Assembly: GCF_000753795.1 (NCBI RefSeq) | Contig: NZ_JPEO01000002.1 | Coordinates: 62,001 to 126,000 of the forward strand | Direction of reading: 5' to 3' | Source of the DNA: Shewanella mangrovi | GTDB taxonomy: Bacteria > Pseudomonadota > Gammaproteobacteria > Enterobacterales > Shewanellaceae | DNA length: 64,000 nucleotides | Part shown: positions 1 through 8,879 of the stretch, one piece after another | How positions within the stretch are numbered: position 1 is the first letter of the stretch | Layout of the letters: each line of letters starts with the position of its first letter | The notes under the pieces: generated by a model | What the model saw: the letters and a program-made list of their open reading frames with translations, nothing else | Told to the model about the DNA's origin: nothing | Databases searched by the model: none | Translations under genes and position numbers: made by a program

Positions 1-1
1 G

Positions 2-685
2 CGCTTTTATCGCAAGCAGCGTACATGGCTGATTGTGCTCAATATCCTCGGAGTATTTTTTCTGGCTGGCCTAGGTTATACGTCGTTAATGTTGCTGTTA
101 TTTGTCGCACTACTCTATAGCTGGATACGCCTGAAATACTGTCGCCTTATGGATGTTGATAACAGTGTGCGTACTGGCCTAGTGAAACTATTTCAGGTGT
201 TGGCGCTGGAAACCCGCTTTATTAAGCTAAAGCTCGATCTTCGCCCCACTACTGCGCGTCAGGTAAGCCGCAGACGCCAACCTGACAGTCGTACTACGCT
301 CGAATTTTTTGATATTCCACTGTTACAACTAAGAGCACAATTTAAAGATGGCAATCAGGTATCCATGCGCATCGATGATGTGCTCTGCAAGCGCACCTGC
401 AAGAAGATTAGTCGTAGTGGTCGACGCAAGACCAAGATTAAATACAAAGGCAGACGCAATATTCGTGTCAGCCTGAATTTAAATGATGCTCGATACATTA
501 AACGCAACGGCAAGCTGGCAGCAGATAGCAAATGTGTCACTCAACATGGACAGCAAAAAATCGTGACCCAATTCAAACTGAAATATGACGGCGAGACTAA
601 GTATGTTGACGCAGAAAACCTACTCAAAACTGTCGCTAAAGCTTATCAACAAACCAAAGTTAAGACATTCGGAGCAGCTGCATGA
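2..685 (+). CDS. hypothetical membrane protein, 5' end outside window
   Basis: The reading frame is open to the left edge, so the real start lies outside the window; the GTG at 35 is only the first start-like codon visible. The visible part begins with a basic stretch (FYRKQRTW), then one or two hydrophobic segments within the first 40 residues, then a soluble domain very rich in Lys and Arg with a Cys pair (CKRTCKK). I do not recognise the family. Its stop overlaps the next start as ATGA, so it is translationally coupled to the zinc-binding protein and the two glycosyltransferases downstream. A role in envelope glycan synthesis is inferred from those neighbours only. Confidence 0.6.
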   Translation, partial: RFYRKQRTWLIVLNILGVFFLAGLGYTSLMLLLFVALLYSWIRLKYCRLMDVDNSVRTGLVKLFQVLALETRFIKLKLDLRPTTARQVSRRRQPDSRTTLEFFDIPLLQLRAQFKDGNQVSMRIDDVLCKRTCKKISRSGRRKTKIKYKGRRNIRVSLNLNDARYIKRNGKLAADSKCVTQHGQQKIVTQFKLKYDGETKYVDAENLLKTVAKAYQQTKVKTFGAAA

Positions 686-1059
686 GCCACTGTGAATTGA
701 AGTATGGTTTTTTCACTATGGCTGATTGCCAAAACCCGGCTATTGCCACCTGCTCAGAATGTCAAAAGTCGGTCTGTCGCGAGCATTGGAATGAACAGCA
801 ATCAATATGTTTGTCTTGCGCGGCACAACACATTGCTCCCGAAAGCACGAATGCACTTTCCCAAGGTGCGGATAACTACAACGGATTTGGTATGAAACAA
901 TTCTATTTTACTCAGGATTGGTATCAAACCCATAGAACCCATGGCAGCTATACCGGTGAGTTCACTGATGCTGATTACGCCGCGTTTGATTTACCTTTAG
1001 TCGATGAAGAAGAGATGAGTGCGGAAGACTATCAATACCGGGATATCTATGACAGCTAA
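682..1059 (+). CDS. small Cys-rich zinc-binding protein
   Basis: A 125-residue protein whose first half holds four CxxC-like groups (CQNPAIATCSEC, SVCREHW, ICLSC) arranged like a B-box or treble-clef zinc site; the second half is acidic and rich in Tyr. No catalytic motif is visible. The start overlaps the previous stop (ATGA), and its own 3' end overlaps the next ATG by 11 bases, so it sits inside a tightly packed operon. It could be a small partner of the glycosyltransferases or an unrelated zinc protein; the function is unknown. Confidence 0.65.
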   Translation: MSHCELKYGFFTMADCQNPAIATCSECQKSVCREHWNEQQSICLSCAAQHIAPESTNALSQGADNYNGFGMKQFYFTQDWYQTHRTHGSYTGEFTDADYAAFDLPLVDEEEMSAEDYQYRDIYDS

Positions 1060-2200
1060 ACTAAGGTTGCTGTGGCTCACTCAACATTATCCTCCCGCAT
1101 CGGGAGGCATGGCGCTTTCTTGTGATCGCATCGTGTCACATCTGCGCCATTTAGGAATCAGTATTACGCTGTACCACTTAAAACGTGACGGTCCGAACAA
1201 GCAAACTTACTTTAGTCCTGAACGAGGCACCGACCAACGTTTTGCTCTTGGCGACAATGCAGCGCATAGTCTTAACCTGTTGTGGCTACGAGTGCAACCG
1301 CAGCAGTTTGATGCAGTAGTGGGCTATGGTTTTCCATGGGCAATGCACGGCGCTTATGTATTTGCGAAATGGTTACAGCGTCCGCTTGTGACCTTAATCC
1401 GTGGCAACGACTTCGACATCAATATTCTCGACCCACGTCGCAGTACGATGCTCATGACCGTACTGCAAGCCAGTAACGCCATTTTGACCGTCAGCCAAGA
1501 TAAAGCGCTTCGAATTAATGCCCTGCTACCAACTGCTTATACACAAAATATCGGCAATGGAATCGATTTACAGCAATGGCGCATATTGCCTTTTGATCAA
1601 CAGCAAGCTACAAAATGGCGCCGCGACAAAGGATTGCCCCCCTCTTGCCGGGTAATAGGCCTTATTGGCCATCTCAAAGCCAAGAAAGGTATTCCCTTTT
1701 TCATTGAAACGTTAGCGAGACAACAACACCTTCAACACCAGGTGCATTTATTATTAGTTGGAGAGTTAGATAACGACACGCAACAGCTACTCGCCACCTT
1801 GCCCGCCGGCTGCTGGAGCCATGAAGTAATGCTAGACCGCTATGAATTGCCAGCGCGTTATCTCGCCTGCGATCTGGTGGCGATCACTTCATTTTACGAT
1901 GGTACGCCCAATGTGCTGCTCGAGGCAGCAAGTCTTGGACGTCCGGTGCTGGGAGCGCATTGTGGTGGAATGGCCGATCTGCTGAACGAGAATACAGGCT
2001 GGGTTTTCGATGCCGCGGATAACGCATCATTGACGGCCAATTTACAACACTGGTTAAATAGCAACGAGGAACTCGTTGCAGAGCGAGCGCAACGTCTGCA
2101 ACAACTCGTCGTCAATGAATATAACGCTGAACAGGAAGCGCAGCGGTACTTAGGCGCTATTGAACAAACCGTATTGCAGTCTCGCAAGGAGCAGCGCTGA
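1049..2200 (+). CDS. GT-B glycosyltransferase, GT4-like
   Basis: About 383 residues with the layout of group 1 glycosyltransferases. The N-terminal strand (LRLLWLTQHYPPASGGMA) carries the glycine-rich acceptor-side loop, RGNDFD lies mid-protein, and the C-terminal nucleotide-sugar domain has GTPNVLLEAASLGRPV, the E-x7-E type donor motif. It should transfer a sugar from an activated donor to a polysaccharide, lipid or protein acceptor in the cytoplasm; the donor cannot be read from sequence. I chose ATG 1049 over GTG 1019 because family similarity begins directly after it. It overlaps the upstream gene and is followed after one base by a second glycosyltransferase. Confidence 0.85.
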   Translation: MTAKLRLLWLTQHYPPASGGMALSCDRIVSHLRHLGISITLYHLKRDGPNKQTYFSPERGTDQRFALGDNAAHSLNLLWLRVQPQQFDAVVGYGFPWAMHGAYVFAKWLQRPLVTLIRGNDFDINILDPRRSTMLMTVLQASNAILTVSQDKALRINALLPTAYTQNIGNGIDLQQWRILPFDQQQATKWRRDKGLPPSCRVIGLIGHLKAKKGIPFFIETLARQQHLQHQVHLLLVGELDNDTQQLLATLPAGCWSHEVMLDRYELPARYLACDLVAITSFYDGTPNVLLEAASLGRPVLGAHCGGMADLLNENTGWVFDAADNASLTANLQHWLNSNEELVAERAQRLQQLVVNEYNAEQEAQRYLGAIEQTVLQSRKEQR

Positions 2201-2201
2201 A

Positions 2202-3068
2202 TTGACCATTCTTTATTACGCCCCCGGCGGCGGTTTAGGGCATCTTAGCCGCGCACTTAAAGTCATGCGTTATATCGGTGCTTCGGGCATAGTCGTTACC
2301 AGTCCCCTCACCTTAACACCGCCATTACCAGACCATATTCAGCACCTGCCAATTGAAGATAACTGCACAGATCTTGGATCTTTGGCCGGCTGGCTGACTA
2401 AAGTACTGCGAAACTACGCTGTCAGTAGTCTCATTGTCGACAGTTTTCCCGCTGGCATTATGGGCGAACTGGGACATATTAGCCTACCCGCCAATCGCGT
2501 TTATGTATCGAGATTACTTAACTGGCAGGTGTATCAACGAGGTATTAACGCGATACCGAGTTATCGTCAGACTTGGTATTGTGAATGGCCGGCAGAAGAT
2601 CAGGAATTCGCCCTTGCTCATCTCACCGGCGTACGCTACTGGTTGCCTTTGCTTGGTACACCGCCGGAGGCGAGTACCGCTGTTACTGAGCCGGGGGTGT
2701 TGATCATTCATTCAGATATCGGTGAGCTTGCTGAGCTTATGCCAAGCAATACAGATATACCAATCACCTTAATCACGGCGCCGTTGACTGATATTGAACA
2801 GCAGCGACTTCAACAGCAATGGCCACAAGTTACGCTGAAACATCAGTTTCCCGCATATGCGATCGGCTGGCAGTATCAACAGCTACGCTGTGCTGGCGGT
2901 TTTAACCTTGTCAGTGAATACCTGCAGCATCCCGGCGTAAAATTTACGCCGCTGGCACGGACGCTGGATTTACAACAACTGCGATTAAGCCGAGGCATAC
3001 GAGGCATGTTGCCACCATCCGGCATGCCATTGTTGGCAGCCGGACAGCAAAGCGAGCATGATAAATAG
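2202..3068 (+). CDS. MurG-like GT-B family protein
   Basis: About 288 residues. It opens with YYAPGGGLGHLSRALK, the glycine-rich GG-x-GH loop of MurG and related GT-B enzymes, and ends with GGFNLVSEYLQHPGVKFTPLAR, which resembles the donor-domain motif of GT28-like proteins. It is short for a full GT-B enzyme, so the linker regions may be reduced or it may bind without catalysis. TTG 2202 is favoured as start because AAGGAG lies about 10 bases upstream and the preceding stop is one base away. Last gene of the operon; it ends 6 bases before the convergent fadH. Confidence 0.7.
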   Translation: MTILYYAPGGGLGHLSRALKVMRYIGASGIVVTSPLTLTPPLPDHIQHLPIEDNCTDLGSLAGWLTKVLRNYAVSSLIVDSFPAGIMGELGHISLPANRVYVSRLLNWQVYQRGINAIPSYRQTWYCEWPAEDQEFALAHLTGVRYWLPLLGTPPEASTAVTEPGVLIIHSDIGELAELMPSNTDIPITLITAPLTDIEQQRLQQQWPQVTLKHQFPAYAIGWQYQQLRCAGGFNLVSEYLQHPGVKFTPLARTLDLQQLRLSRGIRGMLPPSGMPLLAAGQQSEHDK

Positions 3069-3074
3069 CGCACC

Positions 3075-5102
3075 TTATATTTTTGCGGCTAATAAGGCAG
3101 CGTCTCTTATCGCGCGTTTGGCATCGAGCTCCGCTGCGACTTTGACACCGCCAATCAGGTGCACAGGCTTGCGGCAATGTTGCAATTCATCGACTAACTG
3201 ACGGTTCGACTCCTGCCCGGCACAAATCACCACACTATCCACCTCAAGGCATTTGCTTTGTCCATCGTGTTGAATATGGAACCCCGCATCATCAATAGCC
3301 TGATACTCGACACCAGAGAACATCTTTACCTGATGCAATTTAAGCATCGCCCGATGGATCCATCCCGTTGTTTTCCCGAGACCTTTTCCGATAGCCGAAG
3401 TTTTACGTTGCAACAGATAGAGTGTGCGTTGCTCATCCTCCGCTTCGCATTTTGATTGAGCGTGAGTTAAGCCGCCAGCATACTGGTATTGTTTGTCGAT
3501 GCCCCAACGAGCATACCACCTATCAGGGGCAAGTGTGGCTGAATGCGTTTCAGCCAGAAAATGCGCAACGTCGATACCTATGCCTCCGGCGCCAACTATC
3601 GCTACTTTAGTGCCAGCCTGTTTCTCGCCTCGCAGCAACTGCTGATAACTGATCACTTTCGCATGATCGATACCCGGAATCGACAGTTGCCGCGGCACAA
3701 CACCCGCAGCAACAACCAGCTCATCAAAACCCTTCACCTCATTGGCATCAAAGCGCGTATTGAGCTTCACATTCACGTTAAGCCGCGCCAGTTGAGCATT
3801 AAAGTAGCGCAAGGTCTCATGGAATTCTTCTTTGCCGGGAATGCTTTTCGCGAGGTTAAATTGCCCGCCAATCTCATCGCGTGCTTCAAACAGCGTTACC
3901 TGATGCCCCCGCTGCGCTGCGTATACTGCAAATGCTAACCCCGCAGGCCCCGCACCAATTACGGCAAGATGCTTAGGATTTGTTGTTAACGGGAAATTCA
4001 ATTCTGTTTCATAAGCTGCTCTGGGGTTTACCAGACATGTGGCACGCTGCAGCTTAAATGTATGATCAAGACATGCCTGATTACAGCCAATACAGGTATT
4101 AATGAGCTCGCGATGTCCTGCCGCTGCTTTTTGCACAAATTCAGGGTCCGCTAACAACGGCCGCGCCATCGACACCATATCGGCTTGCCCCGTGCGTAAA
4201 ATCTGCTCTATCACTTCGACAGTATTGATACGGTTCGTAGCTATCAATGGCACACTGACCTCATGGCGAAGTTTCTCCGTTACCCACGTAAAAGCAGCCC
4301 GGGGCACACTCGTCGCAATTGTTGGAATACGCGCTTCGTGCCAACCAATCCCCGTATTAATAAGATTCACGTCTTGCTGCTCTAAAGCTTTGGCAAGTTG
4401 CACGACTTCATCCCAACTGGAACCATCATCAATCAGATCCAACATCGACAAGCGGAAGATGATAATAAACTCGTCACCGACGGCGGCGCGTATAGCATTC
4501 ACCACCTCAATGGCAAACCGCATACGGTTTGCAAAACTACCGCCATAGTCATCATCGCGCTGATTAGTGTGTCGACTAATAAATTGGTTGATCAGGTATC
4601 CTTCTGATCCCATCACTTCAACTCCGTCATAACCCGCTTTTTGCGCAAGTTTGGCGGAACGGGCAAAATCTTTAATGGTACCTTTCACCTGTCGAACAGA
4701 CATTGCCTTAGGCGTAAACGGCGTAATGGGCGACTTGAGCGCAGAAGGTGCTAACGAAAACGGATGGTAAGCATAGCGTCCAGCATGCAGCAATTGCATA
4801 CAAATCTTGCCGCCATCGGCATGAACGGCTTTGGTGACAATCCGATGTTTAGCCACTTGCCATGGAAAGCTTAATTGGGTGGCGCCCGGCGTTAGACGGC
4901 CGCGAAAGTTTGGCGAGATACCGCCGGTAACAATTAAGCCAACGCCGCCACGCACCCGTTCTTGATAGAAGACAGCAAGCTTTTCAAAGCCGTGCTTTTC
5001 CTCTTCTAAACCAGTATGCATCGACCCCATCACCACGCGATTTTTCAACTGACAAAAGCCCAAATCAAGTGGCTGCAACATTGCTAAATTTGGTGTCATC
5101 AC
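3075..5102 (-). CDS. fadH: 2,4-dienoyl-CoA reductase (NADPH)
   Basis: 675 residues, the length of E. coli FadH (672). The N-terminal old-yellow-enzyme barrel binds FMN. A 4Fe-4S cluster is expected at Cys337, 340, 344 and 356 (CIGCNQAC ... ATC). The C-terminal part has the dinucleotide fold VIGAGPAGLAFA and a second VGAGGIGID. The enzyme reduces 2,4-dienoyl-CoA intermediates so that beta-oxidation of polyunsaturated fatty acids can proceed in the cytoplasm. A perfect inverted repeat overlaps the region just upstream of the ATG and suggests control by a fatty-acid-responsive repressor. Two ATGs are adjacent (5102 and 5099); I use the first. Confidence 0.95.
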   Translation of the reverse strand: MMTPNLAMLQPLDLGFCQLKNRVVMGSMHTGLEEEKHGFEKLAVFYQERVRGGVGLIVTGGISPNFRGRLTPGATQLSFPWQVAKHRIVTKAVHADGGKICMQLLHAGRYAYHPFSLAPSALKSPITPFTPKAMSVRQVKGTIKDFARSAKLAQKAGYDGVEVMGSEGYLINQFISRHTNQRDDDYGGSFANRMRFAIEVVNAIRAAVGDEFIIIFRLSMLDLIDDGSSWDEVVQLAKALEQQDVNLINTGIGWHEARIPTIATSVPRAAFTWVTEKLRHEVSVPLIATNRINTVEVIEQILRTGQADMVSMARPLLADPEFVQKAAAGHRELINTCIGCNQACLDHTFKLQRATCLVNPRAAYETELNFPLTTNPKHLAVIGAGPAGLAFAVYAAQRGHQVTLFEARDEIGGQFNLAKSIPGKEEFHETLRYFNAQLARLNVNVKLNTRFDANEVKGFDELVVAAGVVPRQLSIPGIDHAKVISYQQLLRGEKQAGTKVAIVGAGGIGIDVAHFLAETHSATLAPDRWYARWGIDKQYQYAGGLTHAQSKCEAEDEQRTLYLLQRKTSAIGKGLGKTTGWIHRAMLKLHQVKMFSGVEYQAIDDAGFHIQHDGQSKCLEVDSVVICAGQESNRQLVDELQHCRKPVHLIGGVKVAAELDAKRAIRDAALLAAKI

Positions 5103-5109
5103 TCACCTA

Positions 5110-5127
5110 TTCAAACGATTGTTTGAA
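5110..5127. promoter_or_regulatory. perfect palindrome, PsrA-type operator
   Basis: TTCAAAC-GATT-GTTTGAA is an exact 7-4-7 inverted repeat starting 8 bases upstream of the fadH start codon. From memory, PsrA, the TetR-family regulator of fatty-acid degradation in Shewanella and Pseudomonas, binds CAAAC-N2-4-GTTTG cores. The position within the fadH leader is right for repression. PsrA itself is not in the window, so the assignment is by motif and target only. Confidence 0.7.
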
Positions 5128-5287
5128 TCAAGCATAGCGGTAATGCCCTAGCTTCTCAATGCCACCTAAGGTGTAGATTTCATTGATTATGAAAACTTCA
5201 ATGGCGATAAATTGATTTACAAATCAAATTCCCTCGATAGCCACATTTCAGTTAGCATTAGAGCAATGAAAAATGCTAGGAACTGCT

Positions 5288-7141
5288 ATGTCTGCAAAAC
5301 CGCTAACAACCAAGAACACCTTGATTCTGATATGGAATGTCATCAATTTCGTTCGTAAGTTAATCCTTAACATCATCTTTTTCCCAATTTTCTTCATTGT
5401 GTTGATCGCCGTTATCGTGGCGCTGTCGACCGACAAAGAAGTTCAGGTGGATGATGGTTCAGCGCTGCTGCTTAACCTAGCAGGCAAAATTGTCGAACAG
5501 AAAACCGAGATTGATCCGTTTGAAGCCTTAATGAAACAAGGCAATAAGCGCGATGAAAATGGTGAAATCCTGCTGAGCGAGATCCTCGACACTATCGATA
5601 GTGCGGCACAAGATAATCGCATCAAAGCCCTCGTGCTGGACGTAGGTGATATGGAATCTGGCGGTTTAACTAAGCTCGAAGCTATCGGGCGCCATATCAA
5701 TGACTTTAAAAAGAGTGGTAAGCCGGTGTTAGCAATGGCCAACGGCTATACCCAGTACCAATACTTATTGGCGAGTTTTGCTGACACCATCTACCTCAAT
5801 GAGCAAGGAATGGTGACCATCGATGGTTTGGGTAATTATCGCATGTACTATAAGTCGGCATTGGATAAGCTGAAGATTAACGCCCACGTATTTAGAGTCG
5901 GCACCTTTAAGTCTGCAGTTGAACCCTATATTCGCGATGACATGTCCGATGCCGCCAAAGAAGCTAATCGCAAGTGGATGAATGATGTTTGGCAGGTCTA
6001 TGCCGATACCGTCGCTCAAAACCGCGGATTGTCTGCTGACGATTTTCGAATGAACGGTGCTGACTATCTAACGGCACTAAAAGCTGCCAATGGTGACGCT
6101 GCCGCTATGGCGCTCAATCTGAAATGGGTCGATAAGTTGGTGACCGAAGAAGGTTTCCGCAAAGTTATGCTGGAGTTAGTCGGTAAAGCCAGCACAGGCC
6201 ATAGCTTTAAACATATCGACTATTACGATTATGCGGCGTTGATTGCACCACCACCGACTATTTTGCCTACAGAAGGTGTCGGCATTATTGTCGCCAAAGG
6301 CAACATCCTCAACGGCGATCAACCTGCGGGTACCATTGGCGGCCAAAGTACCGCTAACTTGCTGAAGAAAGCCCGTTTTGATGACAAGATCAAAGCAGTT
6401 GTGTTACGCGTAGATAGCCCTGGCGGTAGCGCGTTCGCATCGGAACAGATACGTCAGCAAGTACTGGCGCTAAAGGCGGCAGGTAAACCCGTTGTTGTAA
6501 GCATGAGTAGCTTAGCGGCCTCTGGTGGTTACTGGATTTCTGCCTCCGCAGATTATATCTATGCGAATCCGGCCACCCTCACTGGCTCGATTGGTATTTT
6601 TGGCATGATCACCACGTTTGAAGATTCGCTTGAAGCACTGGGGATTCATACCGATGGTGTCGCGACAAGTGATATGGCAGGTATTTCACTGGTGCGTCCG
6701 TTGCCAGAAGATTTCAAAACCGCCATTCAGATGCATATTGAACGTGGTTACCATAATTTCATCTCTATGGTGGCTGAATCACGCCATATGACGCTGGAGC
6801 AAGTCGACGAAATCGCTCAAGGGCGCGTTTGGTCGGGTATTGAAGCGAAAAAGCTTGGTTTAGTTGACGAACTTGGTGACATGGATGCAGCCATTAGCAA
6901 GGCGGCCGAGTTAGCGTCATTGACCCACTATGACGTGCGCGTAATTGAAAAAAACTTATCACCTGAACAAAAAATGTTGCAGGCGGTACTTGGTTCAGCC
7001 TCCGCCTATCTGCCACAGGGCTTAACCAAAGTGAGTGCTACTGATAAATTGCTCCAGCAAGTAAGCCAAGTCGCCGAAGAGTTTGCCTCCTTTGACGATC
7101 CGCAAAACATGTATATGTACTGTGGTGCGTGCAGTTATTAA
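5288..7141 (+). CDS. sppA: signal peptide peptidase SppA, 67K type
   Basis: About 617 residues, matching the two-domain E. coli SppA (618). An N-terminal membrane anchor is followed by tandem ClpP-like domains. The catalytic Lys is K208 (HVFRVGTFKSAVEP) in the first domain and the catalytic Ser is S412 (LAASGGYW) in the second, as in the E. coli Lys209/Ser409 pair. It degrades cleaved signal peptides at the inner membrane. ATG 5288 is preferred to ATG 5273 because AGGA sits 6 bases upstream of it. Divergent from fadH; ends before a clear terminator. Confidence 0.95.
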   Translation: MSAKPLTTKNTLILIWNVINFVRKLILNIIFFPIFFIVLIAVIVALSTDKEVQVDDGSALLLNLAGKIVEQKTEIDPFEALMKQGNKRDENGEILLSEILDTIDSAAQDNRIKALVLDVGDMESGGLTKLEAIGRHINDFKKSGKPVLAMANGYTQYQYLLASFADTIYLNEQGMVTIDGLGNYRMYYKSALDKLKINAHVFRVGTFKSAVEPYIRDDMSDAAKEANRKWMNDVWQVYADTVAQNRGLSADDFRMNGADYLTALKAANGDAAAMALNLKWVDKLVTEEGFRKVMLELVGKASTGHSFKHIDYYDYAALIAPPPTILPTEGVGIIVAKGNILNGDQPAGTIGGQSTANLLKKARFDDKIKAVVLRVDSPGGSAFASEQIRQQVLALKAAGKPVVVSMSSLAASGGYWISASADYIYANPATLTGSIGIFGMITTFEDSLEALGIHTDGVATSDMAGISLVRPLPEDFKTAIQMHIERGYHNFISMVAESRHMTLEQVDEIAQGRVWSGIEAKKLGLVDELGDMDAAISKAAELASLTHYDVRVIEKNLSPEQKMLQAVLGSASAYLPQGLTKVSATDKLLQQVSQVAEEFASFDDPQNMYMYCGACSY

Positions 7142-7156
7142 GCAACCTACACTAAC

Positions 7157-7183
7157 AAGCCCGGAACATTCCGGGCTTTTTTA
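7157..7183 (+). terminator. rho-independent terminator of sppA
   Basis: AAGCCCGG and CCGGGCTT pair around a short AACATT loop and are followed by a T tract. It lies 16 bases after the sppA stop. A TATAAT hexamer at 7195-7200 could be the -10 of an ansA promoter, but no good -35 is visible. Confidence 0.85.
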
Positions 7184-7230
7184 TTGGCCTTTGTTATAAT
7201 CCGTTCAACTAGCAGCAAGTCACAATAACA

Positions 7231-8244
7231 ATGAATAAGAAGTCGATTTATATCGCCTACACTGGCGGTACTATCGGGATGCAGAAAACCGAAAATGGTT
7301 TTGTCCCTGTCGCCGGTTACTTGACCGATTGTTTAAACGGTATGCCGGAGTTTTTCCGCGACGAGATGCCGGAATTCGTATTACATGAATATTCGCCGCT
7401 GATCGACTCTTCAGATATGAGCCCGTCGCACTGGCAGATGATCGCCGACGATATTGCGGCAAATTATGATAAGTACGATGGCTTTGTGATTCTTCATGGT
7501 ACTGACACCATGGCGTTTACCGCCTCTGCACTGTCGTTCATGTTGCAAGATCTGTCTAAACCCGTGATCGTCACTGGCTCGCAAATTCCATTGTCAGAAC
7601 TTCGCTCTGATGGCCAGACCAATCTGCTTAACGCGCTTTATATCGCGGCAAACTATCCAGTTGCAGAAGTATGTTTATTTTTTAATAACAAACTGTTCCG
7701 TGGCAATCGTACCTCAAAAGTACATGCAGAAGGCTTTGATGCGTTCGCTTCCCCCAACTATCCGCTGTTGTTGGAAGCCGGAATTCAGATCCGTATGCGA
7801 GCAGGCAGTTTAGCGAGCGGCGAGATTAAACCATTGCGCGTCCAGCAACTGGCATCGCAACCGATCGGTGTGGTGACCCTCTACCCAGGCATCTCCAACG
7901 AGATCTTTAAAAATATTCTGCAGCAACCGGTAAAAGCACTAATTTTATTGACCTATGGCGTCGGCAATGCGCCGCAGCAGCCGGCACTTCTGCAAACACT
8001 GAAACAAGCGCATGATAATGGCATTGTGCTGGTTAATTTAACACAATGTTTGCAAGGGCGAGTGAATATGGGCGGATATGCCACTGGTAATGCATTGGCA
8101 CATGCAGGCGTGATTAGCGGCTTTGATATGACTACGGAAGCGGCACTAACAAAACTGCATTATCTGCTGTCAATGAACTTATCCGCGGATGAAGTTCGTG
8201 AAAAAATGCAGCAGAATTTGTTTGGTGAGCTGACCTCCAATTAA
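7231..8244 (+). CDS. ansA: L-asparaginase I, cytoplasmic
   Basis: 337 residues without a signal peptide, the normal size of type I asparaginase. It hydrolyses L-asparagine to aspartate and ammonia. The nucleophile motif TGGTIGM is at residues 10-16, and the second active-site motif LHGTDTMAFTA (Thr-Asp pair) follows near residue 88; VTGSQIP is also typical. The gene lies between sppA and yeaC, as in many gammaproteobacteria. The start has no strong ribosome-binding site, but the N-terminus aligns with the family from the first residues. Confidence 0.95.
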   Translation: MNKKSIYIAYTGGTIGMQKTENGFVPVAGYLTDCLNGMPEFFRDEMPEFVLHEYSPLIDSSDMSPSHWQMIADDIAANYDKYDGFVILHGTDTMAFTASALSFMLQDLSKPVIVTGSQIPLSELRSDGQTNLLNALYIAANYPVAEVCLFFNNKLFRGNRTSKVHAEGFDAFASPNYPLLLEAGIQIRMRAGSLASGEIKPLRVQQLASQPIGVVTLYPGISNEIFKNILQQPVKALILLTYGVGNAPQQPALLQTLKQAHDNGIVLVNLTQCLQGRVNMGGYATGNALAHAGVISGFDMTTEAALTKLHYLLSMNLSADEVREKMQQNLFGELTSN

Positions 8245-8249
8245 GTAGA

Positions 8250-8271
8250 AAGCCCCGCAATTGCGGGGCTT
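8250..8271. terminator. bidirectional terminator between ansA and yeaC
   Basis: A perfect 22-bp palindrome (AAGCCCCGCAA / TTGCGGGGCTT) between the convergent ansA and yeaC stop codons, with an A/T-rich run on the right side. It can serve both strands. Confidence 0.85.
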
Positions 8272-8275
8272 AATT

Positions 8276-8560
8276 TTACAGTTCTTTTTCATCAAATGAG
8301 GCAATGGTATCGCCTTTAAACCGTCTTTTTAGTTCAGCTTTAGACAGCTCAATCACACTGCCGTCTTTAGCAATAGTGAAATGCTCATTTTGATCTAAGC
8401 GTCTGGCCTGAAACAACATCACTAATTGTAATGTTGATTCCTTTTGCTCTTCTGACAGTTCTGAACCATCTTCCCACTTACCTATCTCGGCAGCAGTACG
8501 TAAACGCTCAAACACTTCCATTGGCATATCATCAATGACTTTCAACAGTTCGTCATTCAT
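8276..8560 (-). CDS. yeaC: YeaC family protein (DUF1315)
   Basis: 94 residues matching the small YeaC family: VFERLRTAAEIGKW, LSEEQKESTLQLVMLFQAR and the acidic, charged C-terminus are the recognisable blocks. The function is unknown. It keeps its E. coli-like neighbourhood next to ansA. Its ATG shares one base with the stop of the upstream zinc-ribbon gene (TAATG type), which implies co-translation with it. Confidence 0.85.
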   Translation of the reverse strand: MNDELLKVIDDMPMEVFERLRTAAEIGKWEDGSELSEEQKESTLQLVMLFQARRLDQNEHFTIAKDGSVIELSKAELKRRFKGDTIASFDEKEL

Positions 8561-8874
8561 CAGCTTTTCCTTTTATGCAATACGATGCGTACTCGGGTAA
8601 TCAGGTAGCCAGCAAAGCCAAATACAAAGCATACGGCGCCAACGAGCGCTTGTTTACCTTCAGCGACTTCACCGCCCCAGAACCAAATCACCACCCCCGC
8701 GATAAACAGGGTTAAGGCTAAAAAGCTGTGTGTTTGCAGTTGGGTCGATTTTTGGATGCTATTGATGCGCGCGGCAGACTCGCTTTCTTCGCCCACAGAA
8801 ATATTACAGCTTGGACAACGCGTCGCTTTACTCGACATACGTTTCTTACATACGGGACATTCAATCAACGCCAT
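8560..8874 (-). CDS. zinc-ribbon membrane protein
   Basis: 104 residues. Two CxxC knuckles (CPVCKK at 6, CPSCN at 19) form an N-terminal zinc ribbon, then a short polar linker, then two transmembrane segments (about residues 50-68 and 75-93) and a basic tail. No enzymatic motif. It overlaps yeaC by one base and starts 5 bases after the carboxypeptidase stop, so the three minus-strand genes probably form one operon. Function unknown. Confidence 0.75.
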   Translation of the reverse strand: MALIECPVCKKRMSSKATRCPSCNISVGEESESAARINSIQKSTQLQTHSFLALTLFIAGVVIWFWGGEVAEGKQALVGAVCFVFGFAGYLITRVRIVLHKRKS

Positions 8875-8879
8875 ATTGC

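Noticed and set aside
1019..1048. GTG start for the GT4 glycosyltransferase
   Set aside because: The ten extra residues do not match the family, which starts at MTAKLRLLW.
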